Below are positions 7,929 to 12,966 of a stretch of DNA of 12,966 nucleotides, piece after piece (position 1 is the first letter of the stretch; every line of letters begins with the position of its first letter). A program made the translations under genes and the position numbers. A model generated the notes under the pieces. The model was not told where the DNA came from and ran no database searches. It saw only the letters and a list, made by a program, of their open reading frames with translations. Location of the stretch: assembly GCA_051877705.1 (NCBI GenBank), contig JBJEJD010000123.1, positions 1-12,966 of the forward strand, written 5' to 3'. The stretch is from Coprococcus_A sp051877705 (GTDB lineage Bacteria > Bacillota > Clostridia > Lachnospirales > Lachnospiraceae).

Positions 7929-9449
7929 TCACCTCTTATTTTCATTCAGAAATACCTTCTTGTACTCCGTAATCGCATTGACAATGCCTGCCTCAATAGT
8001 CTCTGACAGAACTTTTTCCTCACGGATCGCGGTCAGAACATCGTCAAACTTATTGTCCATATATTCAAGCAGGCCCTTTTCAAAATCAAGTACCTGATCA
8101 ACCGGAATATCTGTCAGATGCTTACGTGTTACAGCATAAATCATAACAACCTGCTTCTCAACCGGCATCGGCTGATACTGGTTCTGCTTCAGAATCTGCT
8201 GGATACGCTCGCCCTGTGCCAGGTTCTGCAGTGTATCTGCATCCAGGTCGGATCCGAACTGGGAGAAGGACTGCAGCTCTCTGAACTGAGCCAGTTCTGT
8301 ACGGATAGGTCCGGCAATCTTCTTCATAGCCTTGATCTGAGCATCACCGCCGACACGGCTGACAGAAAGACCGGCATTGATGGCAGGTCTGAAACCAGAG
8401 TTGAACATCTCTGTCTCCAGATAAATCTGTCCGTCAGTGATGGAAATAACGTTCGTCGGAATATAAGCCGATACGTCACCTGCCTGTGTTTCGATGATAG
8501 GGAGGGCTGTCAGTGAACCGCCGCCCAGATCGTCAGACAGTTTGGAGGCACGCTCCAGAAGTCTCGAATGCAGGTAGAAAACATCACCCGGATAAGCTTC
8601 ACGCCCTGGTGGTCTGCGGAGCAGCAGGGAGAGTGTACGGTAAGCAGCTGCATGCTTGGTCAGGTCATCATAAACAACCAGGACATCCTTGCCCTGCTCC
8701 ATCCACTCTTCACCAATAGCACATCCTGCATATGGTGCAATATACTGTAATGGTGCAAGTTCAGAAGCTGTTGCTGCAACAACAACGGTATAATCCATTG
8801 CACCGAAGGATTCCAGTGTGTGTACAATAGAAGAAACTGTGGACTGCTTCTGGCCGATGGCTACATAAATACAGAGCACATCCTGTCCCTTCTGGTTAAT
8901 AATTGTATCGATGGCGATGGCAGTCTTACCGGTCTGTCTGTCGCCGATGATCAGCTCACGCTGGCCGCGGCCGATCGGAATCATGGCATCAATAGCCTTA
9001 ATACCTGTCTGTAACGGTGTGTCAACTTTCTTTCTCTCGATAACGCCGTGAGCAACTCTTTCAATTTTACGGAAAGCAGTCGTAGCAATCGGTCCTTTGC
9101 CGTCAATCGGCTGACCAAGGGCATTCACAACACGCCCAAGCATCGCATCGCCAACAGGAACCTCTACAACTCGTCCCGTTGTCTTAACAATATCACCCTC
9201 GTTGATATTTTTGCTGCTGCCAAGTAAAACCGCACCGACATTATCTTCTTCCAGGTTCATGACCATACCATAGACTTCGCCCGGAAATTCAAGAAGTTCG
9301 CCCTGCATCGCATTCTCAAGGCCATGAATACGTGCAATACCATCCGCTACCTGAACAACAGTACCGACATCCGATACTTCAAGTTCTGATTTATATCTCT
9401 TAATCTGTTCTTTTATAACTGAACTAATCTCTTCAGGTCTTAAATTCAT
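7929..9449 (-). CDS. atpA: F1Fo-ATP synthase alpha subunit
   Basis: 506 residues, full length. Alpha forms the hexamer with beta and holds the non-catalytic nucleotide sites. The P-loop GDRQTGKT is at 169-176; the SVSRVGGDAQ segment supplies the arginine that reaches into the catalytic site of beta. The N-terminal helix (about 1-22) is the part that contacts delta. The start ATG follows AAGGAAGGTG at a rather long spacing of about 11 bases. It begins 32 bases after atpH; that gap contains a short tandem repeat of AAACAGCT that spans the atpH stop codon. Confidence 0.99.
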   Translation of the reverse strand: MNLRPEEISSVIKEQIKRYKSELEVSDVGTVVQVADGIARIHGLENAMQGELLEFPGEVYGMVMNLEEDNVGAVLLGSSKNINEGDIVKTTGRVVEVPVGDAMLGRVVNALGQPIDGKGPIATTAFRKIERVAHGVIERKKVDTPLQTGIKAIDAMIPIGRGQRELIIGDRQTGKTAIAIDTIINQKGQDVLCIYVAIGQKQSTVSSIVHTLESFGAMDYTVVVAATASELAPLQYIAPYAGCAIGEEWMEQGKDVLVVYDDLTKHAAAYRTLSLLLRRPPGREAYPGDVFYLHSRLLERASKLSDDLGGGSLTALPIIETQAGDVSAYIPTNVISITDGQIYLETEMFNSGFRPAINAGLSVSRVGGDAQIKAMKKIAGPIRTELAQFRELQSFSQFGSDLDADTLQNLAQGERIQQILKQNQYQPMPVEKQVVMIYAVTRKHLTDIPVDQVLDFEKGLLEYMDNKFDDVLTAIREEKVLSETIEAGIVNAITEYKKVFLNENKR

Positions 9450-9481
9450 GGAGCTTTTGGCACCTTCCTTCTAGCTGTTTG

Positions 9482-10021
9482 TCAGCTGTTTAATAACGCC
9501 TTTGTCAGAGTATTGATCTTTGTCCGGATACTGTTATCAGCAACCTTGTCACCCATCCGGATGATCAGTCCTCCGATGATCTCAGGATCCACCTGATAAT
9601 TAATTTCTACGGCGACATTGTCTGTCGTCTCCAAAAGCCGTTTTTCAACGGCCGCCTTCTGCGCATCACTTAATGCACAGGCACTGGTCACATCTGCTAT
9701 GCCAATACGCTGATATTTCCTGACCGCATCCAGGAAATACTCAATCATTCCCTGAATAAACTGCTGTCTGCCTGCCTGAATAACGGCAACGAAGAAGCCG
9801 GTCACACTGTCTGAAGCTCTTCCGTCCAGACAGTTCTTGATAACTTCTATCTTATCTTCCCTTGAAATACGGGGATGATTCAGTAACACCGTGAATTCAG
9901 GGTTCTCAGCAATGGCATCTCTGATAGTACGCATCTCTTCGGCATACTCATTGACCCTGTCTTCCTCAAGACTCAGATCAAACAGGGCCTGCCCATATGT
10001 TTTCTCAATTAATTCTGCCAT
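9482..10021 (-). CDS. atpH: F1Fo-ATP synthase delta subunit
   Basis: 179 residues, normal. Delta (OSCP-type) joins the peripheral b stalk to the top of F1. The N-terminal helical domain (MAELIEKTYGQALFDLS onward) and the C-terminal signature GGLIIRMGDKVADNSIRTKI (about 150-169) are both present. The start codon lies inside the last codons of the upstream b-type gene (13-base overlap); the ribosome binding sequence GGGTGAG is therefore also coding sequence of that gene. This makes coupled translation with the second b subunit very likely. Confidence 0.97.
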   Translation of the reverse strand: MAELIEKTYGQALFDLSLEEDRVNEYAEEMRTIRDAIAENPEFTVLLNHPRISREDKIEVIKNCLDGRASDSVTGFFVAVIQAGRQQFIQGMIEYFLDAVRKYQRIGIADVTSACALSDAQKAAVEKRLLETTDNVAVEINYQVDPEIIGGLIIRMGDKVADNSIRTKINTLTKALLNS

Positions 10022-10491
10022 GTTGTCTCACCCATTTCATCCAGCATTTCCTGAATATATACCGCCTGCTTCGTGTCATCGAGGTTCTCGGCAACCAGTT
10101 TGCCTGCCGTTCTGGAAGCTGCAATAATCATATCATGTCTGACTTCATCCTGAAGCTTTGTCTTCTTCAGTTCAGCTTCCTTCTTTGCACGGGCAATCAG
10201 CCTGTCAGCTTCCTGGTGTCCCTCCAGAAGTATCCTCTCTTCCATCTGTGCAGCTTTCCTGCGCGTATCCTCAAGAATCGTGGCCCGTTCGCTGTCAAAA
10301 TCCGCGAGTCTGTGCTCATAATCATTCTTAAGTGCAAGGGCCTCTTCCTTACTCAGTTTCGCTGTATTGATATCATCAGCAATCCGTTCCTGCCGCTTTG
10401 CGAGCATTCCGGACAGCATACCCGAAATGAGGTAACCAATAAAGAAAAACAGGATGAAAACATTAATTGCTGTAATAATTAATTCAACCAT
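10009..10491 (-). CDS. atpF: F1Fo-ATP synthase b-type subunit, second copy
   Basis: 160 residues. An N-terminal membrane helix (about 3-24) is followed by a long, charged, Ala/Glu/Arg/Lys-rich coiled-coil helix, the layout of the stator b subunit, which links subunit a to F1. It is the second of two b-type genes in a row. It starts 13 bases inside the preceding b gene and ends 13 bases inside atpH. Its last residues, DEMGETTWQN, resemble the KEMGGDTWLN end of the first copy; in both, this tail encodes the ribosome binding site and start codon of the next gene. Apart from that tail and the general layout the two proteins are clearly different, so it is either an old duplicate or a b/b' pair as known from cyanobacteria and other phototrophs. 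Which copy is the counterpart of the single b elsewhere is unclear. Confidence 0.92.
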   Translation of the reverse strand: MVELIITAINVFILFFFIGYLISGMLSGMLAKRQERIADDINTAKLSKEEALALKNDYEHRLADFDSERATILEDTRRKAAQMEERILLEGHQEADRLIARAKKEAELKKTKLQDEVRHDMIIAASRTAGKLVAENLDDTKQAVYIQEMLDEMGETTWQN

Positions 10492-10994
10492 GTGTCACCA
10501 CCCATTTCCTTCAACGATTCCTCCAGAAGCACCTCACTGCGCTGAGGATTGGCTCTGTCTGTGAACTGCGCTGTAAGCACAAGGGCAAGATCACACATCT
10601 CCTTCCTCACATCGTCTCTGATGCGCTGCTTCTCGGATATAGCTTCTCTGTCTGCCTGTTCCATGATTGCAGAGGCTTCCGACTTCGCCTGGTCAATAAT
10701 GGCACCCTGCTGCTTCATTGCAGCTTTTCTGGATGCGGATAGAATCTCTTCGGCTTCTTTGTGCACGGCTTTCAGTTTTTCTTCATAGGCAGCCTTTGAA
10801 ACAGAAGCTGCTTCCTGAAGCCTGAGTGCCTCATCTCTGTCTGCTGCCACTGCCTGCTTCCTCTGCTCAAGGAATGCACGCACCGGTGTGAAAAAGAGTC
10901 TGCTCATAATAGCGTACATGATCATGATAACAATGAAAAGCACGAACGCATCGAACAGGAGCTGCACGTCGAGCCCAAACAATCTGTCCTCCAA
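10479..10994 (-). CDS. atpF: F1Fo-ATP synthase b-type subunit, first copy (TTG start)
   Basis: 171 residues. Short N-terminus, one membrane helix (about 10-31), a FFTPVRAFLEQRKQAV segment typical of b just after the membrane, then a long charged coiled-coil helix. The start codon is TTG (10994-10992), not ATG, with a strong AAAGGAGG seven bases upstream; no in-frame ATG fits better, since the next Met lies within the membrane helix. The 62-base gap from atpE contains an 8-bp stem whose 3' arm fills the space between ribosome binding site and start codon. TTG start plus that structure could keep b synthesis below that of the multi-copy c subunit, which is inference. It overlaps the second b gene by 13 bases. 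Confidence 0.92.
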   Translation of the reverse strand: MEDRLFGLDVQLLFDAFVLFIVIMIMYAIMSRLFFTPVRAFLEQRKQAVAADRDEALRLQEAASVSKAAYEEKLKAVHKEAEEILSASRKAAMKQQGAIIDQAKSEASAIMEQADREAISEKQRIRDDVRKEMCDLALVLTAQFTDRANPQRSEVLLEESLKEMGGDTWLN

Positions 10995-11042
10995 GTTTAA
11001 GCCTCCTTTCAGAATATATCTGTTTTATATAATTGCTTAAAC
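10995..11042 (-). promoter_or_regulatory. Stem-loop around the atpF ribosome binding site
   Basis: GTTTAAGC (11042-11035) and GCTTAAAC (11002-10995) on the minus strand are perfect 8-bp complements. The loop between them holds most of AAAGGAGG (11009-11002), and the 3' arm ends directly at the TTG start codon. A small CAGA/TCTG stem can form in the loop. If formed, it would limit ribosome access to the first b gene. The complementarity is seen; the effect is inferred. Confidence 0.4.
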
Positions 11043-11056
11043 AATAACGCTTTATC

Positions 11057-11323
11057 TTACAGTTTGCCGATCAGTGGGTTGGCAAAGAGCAGAATCAGCG
11101 CGATAACCAGACCATAAAGACCTGTTGTCTCGGCAACGGCCTGACCAAGAAGCATGGTCTGCATAACGTCACCCTTTGCTCCCGGGTTACGTCCAACAGC
11201 AGATGCACCATGACCGGCTGCAATACCCTGTCCTACACCAGGACCGATACCGGCGATAACAGCGAGGCCGGCGCCAATTGCTGAACACGCTAAAACTAAA
11301 CCTTCATTTGTTATACCACTCAT
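11057..11323 (-). CDS. atpE: F1Fo-ATP synthase c subunit, predicted Na+-binding
   Basis: 88 residues in two membrane helices joined by a polar loop (about 38-52, with RNPGAKGD); many copies form the rotor ring of Fo. Pro28, Gln32, Val63, Glu65, Thr67 and Tyr70 occupy exactly the numbered positions of the Na+-binding c subunit of Ilyobacter tartaricus, where Gln32, Val63, Glu65 and Ser66 bind Na+ and Tyr70 supports Glu65. Position 66 is Thr instead of Ser, which keeps the hydroxyl. The protein also shares the flanking GIGPGVGQG and VIALILL segments with that family. I infer sodium rather than proton coupling. AAGGAGG precedes the ATG at a good distance, as expected for the most abundant subunit. 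Confidence 0.97.
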   Translation of the reverse strand: MSGITNEGLVLACSAIGAGLAVIAGIGPGVGQGIAAGHGASAVGRNPGAKGDVMQTMLLGQAVAETTGLYGLVIALILLFANPLIGKL

Positions 11324-11362
11324 TATATTTTCCTCCTTAAAAATATAAATTGATTGTCCGGA

Positions 11363-12058
11363 TTATTCCGGCATTTTCTGATAAATAAATGTCATCGACA
11401 GCATACAGAATACATATGCCTGAATCGCACCTGAGAACAAATCCAGGTACGCGTGTAAAAATGACGGAATCGCAATAGTAACCAACGTCGGCAGCATGCC
11501 ATAAAACAGTGCCAGCATAATGGTTCCGGCCATAACATTACCAAAAAGACGCAGCGACAGAGAAATTGGCGTTGCAACCTCACTGATAATATTGATTGGC
11601 AGGAATAACGGAATTGGGTCCATCAGATCCTTCACATAACCTCCAACACCCTTCCACTTGAACGCATTGAACTGAATCAGAACAAACGTGATCAATGCGA
11701 GAGGCAATGTCACACCGTAATCAGCTGTCGGCGGACGGAGCCCAAAAAGGCCCGAAATGTTGGAAAAGATCAGAAACATGAAAATTGTCAGAATGTAATT
11801 GGCAAATTTACTCCAATGCCGATACATACATGACTGAACCACGCCATCCATCATTTCCACATAAAGCTCTGCAATGTTCTGTACCACACCTGGCACCGCC
11901 GTTGCATGCTTCATCTTGCTGTTGACAATCAACCCAATGGCCAGCAAAAACAGACATACAATAAGCAGACACACATGTGTCGTCGTCAACCAGACTTCAT
12001 GGCCGAAAATATTCAACGGAATATATCCGTGCACCATAAAGTCAACTTCATTGCCCAT
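11363..12058 (-). CDS. atpB: F1Fo-ATP synthase a subunit
   Basis: 231 residues from the ATG at 12058. A longer reading from a TTG at 12079 would overlap the atpI end and has no ribosome binding site, whereas AAGGAAGGTGAG sits just before 12058; the gene then begins 4 bases after the atpI stop. Subunit a is the membrane stator channel facing the c ring. It has five to six hydrophobic segments, and the essential Arg170 in SLSLRLFGNVMAG, with PISLSLRLFGN as the family signature. The final helix contains AIQAYVFCMLSM, also typical. Its place after atpI and before atpE is standard. Confidence 0.97.
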   Translation of the reverse strand: MGNEVDFMVHGYIPLNIFGHEVWLTTTHVCLLIVCLFLLAIGLIVNSKMKHATAVPGVVQNIAELYVEMMDGVVQSCMYRHWSKFANYILTIFMFLIFSNISGLFGLRPPTADYGVTLPLALITFVLIQFNAFKWKGVGGYVKDLMDPIPLFLPINIISEVATPISLSLRLFGNVMAGTIMLALFYGMLPTLVTIAIPSFLHAYLDLFSGAIQAYVFCMLSMTFIYQKMPE

Positions 12059-12062
12059 ACCC

Positions 12063-12506
12063 TCACCTTCCTTTGCCAAAAATTCTGGTATAGATATACT
12101 TGTGAATCTGAGGTGACAGAACCGCAGCCGGCTTCATCAGGAATATCCCGATAACAGCGCCGGCCATGCCCGCCGTACCAAGTGCAACAGACAAAAGCAG
12201 TACAGCAATCAGAATAAAATATCTGATCATATAATTCCTTACCGCGTAAGCCCTTGCATCCTTCTCTCCGTAGTCCAGCTGACGTTCCAGTGTCACAGCC
12301 ATATGAACAGCACGAACAACTGAAGAAGCCGTCCCAAGCATAACACCAAGAACAAAAGCTATCCTGTCCGGAGCGACAAACAGGCCCACAAGCATTACCA
12401 ACATGCCAAATATCAGGATACCGAGAATCAGATCGATGAGGGCTTCATTCTGAGTCTTCAGGCGGCTCATTATACTGCTCATCAAATTGCTTTTGAAATG
12501 CTTCAT
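12063..12506 (-). CDS. atpI: ATP synthase subunit I (AtpI-like assembly protein)
   Basis: 147 residues with four predicted membrane helices (about 22-45, 49-67, 93-110, 111-130), the size and shape of bacterial AtpI proteins, which assist c-ring assembly in several Na+ and H+ ATP synthases. The family is poorly conserved, so the call leans on topology and position directly before atpB. The ATG at 12506 has AGGAG only four bases upstream and gives a 62-base overlap with the preceding gene. Internal ATGs at 12482 and 12470 are possible starts (the latter would give 135 residues and a 26-base overlap) but their ribosome binding sites are weaker. Confidence 0.85.
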   Translation of the reverse strand: MKHFKSNLMSSIMSRLKTQNEALIDLILGILIFGMLVMLVGLFVAPDRIAFVLGVMLGTASSVVRAVHMAVTLERQLDYGEKDARAYAVRNYMIRYFILIAVLLLSVALGTAGMAGAVIGIFLMKPAAVLSPQIHKYIYTRIFGKGR

Positions 12507-12732
12507 CTTTCTCCTCTCTCTCTCCCTTCAAAAGTGGCCGCAATGTAATAAACATTGAACGGATTGCTGCCATAATACCAAGAAGAAGAAAAACCAGCGT
12601 CAACCATCCTGTCCCAAGATGGCTGTCCAGCCAGATGCCAATAAACAGACTTAGAAAAATGGGTACCAGCATATTGATGCTCAGCTGTGTAATCATCACC
12701 AGCGCCTTTCCTATGCCAGATTTTGACTTCAT
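12445..12732 (-). CDS. atpZ: AtpZ/AtpI-family small membrane protein, first gene of the atp operon
   Basis: 95 residues with two membrane helices (about 12-35 and 41-62) and a charged tail (about 69-95). The link GIWLDSHLGTGW between the helices matches the GxxLDxxxGT pattern of the AtpZ/AtpI family, often the first gene of atp operons. In alkaliphilic Bacillus, AtpZ has been linked with Mg2+/Ca2+ movement and AtpI with ring assembly; the role here is not shown by the sequence. AAAGGAGG lies six bases before the ATG. Its last 62 bases overlap the following atpI reading frame. Confidence 0.85.
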   Translation of the reverse strand: MKSKSGIGKALVMITQLSINMLVPIFLSLFIGIWLDSHLGTGWLTLVFLLLGIMAAIRSMFITLRPLLKGEREEKDEAFQKQFDEQYNEPPEDSE

Positions 12733-12772
12733 CCGTGTCCTCCTTTTGTATGCAAGAATCCGTATCAGCCCT

Positions 12773-12801
12773 ATTCTACCAAAATTTAATAAAATTGTCC
12801 A
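12773..12801 (-). promoter_or_regulatory. Promoter of the atp operon
   Basis: The minus strand has TGGACA (12801-12796), a 17-base spacer ending in TGG, and TAGAAT (12778-12773): one mismatch in each hexamer plus a TGn extended -10. The predicted start near 12766 gives a leader of about 34 bases before the atpZ ATG at 12732. It is the best sigma-A-type site in the upstream gap. Confidence 0.7.
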
Positions 12802-12966
12802 TAATTCTTTGGCACTTAATGCTGTTTATTATTTAACGCTCACATTGTATACATCATTCATTATACTGCATTATGGATATAATTACTATATTTTTTTCGC
12901 TTTTCTTTTGTATTTTTATTAATTATACAATTATCTGGATCTCCCGCCCGGTCGGGATATATCGAC
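12802..12966. other. AT-rich non-coding region upstream of the atp operon
   Basis: No gene is supported here. The stretch is strongly AT-rich until about 12930. A GTATA/TATAC inverted repeat occurs near 12845-12865, and the last 30 bases become GC-rich with a small inverted repeat TCCCG/CGGGA (12942-12946 and 12953-12957) around a 6-base loop. The latter may be the tail or terminator region of a gene beyond the window, but no T run follows it on either strand. Confidence 0.3.

Noticed and set aside
9450..9492. AAACAGCT repeated twice at the atpH/atpA junction
   Set aside because: The repeat is very short, and no binding site or function can be supported; it is noted only in the atpA entry.
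12942..12957. GC-rich inverted repeat at the right edge as a terminator of the preceding gene
   Set aside because: The stem is only 5 bp, neither strand has a following T run, and the flanking gene is outside the window.

Overview
The window looks like a chromosomal segment of an anaerobic Bacillota bacterium, most likely a Clostridia/Lachnospiraceae-type organism. This is inferred from the AGGAGG-type ribosome binding sites, moderate to low G+C with very AT-rich spacers, the atp gene order, a sodium-type c subunit, and the LicD and GH25 neighbours. No database search was possible, so the taxon is an inference. Every supported gene lies on the minus strand, so the biological reading order runs from high to low coordinates.

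Right to centre (about 12.8 kb down to 5.2 kb): a complete F1Fo-ATP synthase operon behind a good sigma-A-type promoter with an extended -10. The order is atpZ-like, atpI, atpB (a), atpE (c), two consecutive b-type subunits (atpF, atpF'), atpH (delta), atpA, atpG, atpD, atpC. Three things stand out. The c subunit carries the residues of the Na+-binding site at the same numbering as the Ilyobacter tartaricus c subunit, predicting a Na+-coupled enzyme. There are two b-type genes, which is not usual in Bacillota. The two b genes end in the same way: each last 13 nt overlaps the next start codon, and both junctions share a related sequence. A terminator-like hairpin sits 3 nt past the atpC stop codon, and its 3' arm can alternatively pair with a downstream segment in front of the next gene.

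Centre-left (5.1 to 4.26 kb): a stand-alone metallo-beta-lactamase-fold hydrolase with all metal ligands present and no identifiable substrate.

Left (4.24 to 0.83 kb): a promoter, a large secreted GH25 muramidase-like protein with six tandem fibronectin-III-like repeats and an unrecognised C-terminal domain, and a strong intrinsic terminator. At the left edge is the 5' part of a LicD-family gene, cut by the window boundary, with its own extended -10 promoter. GH25 and LicD both suggest cell-envelope work.

I saw no tRNA, rRNA, CRISPR array, insertion sequence or phage gene. There is no gene-free stretch longer than 300 bases. I found no convincing wholly new system; the most interesting signals are the doubled b subunit with its mirrored coupling junctions and the alternative hairpins after atpC.
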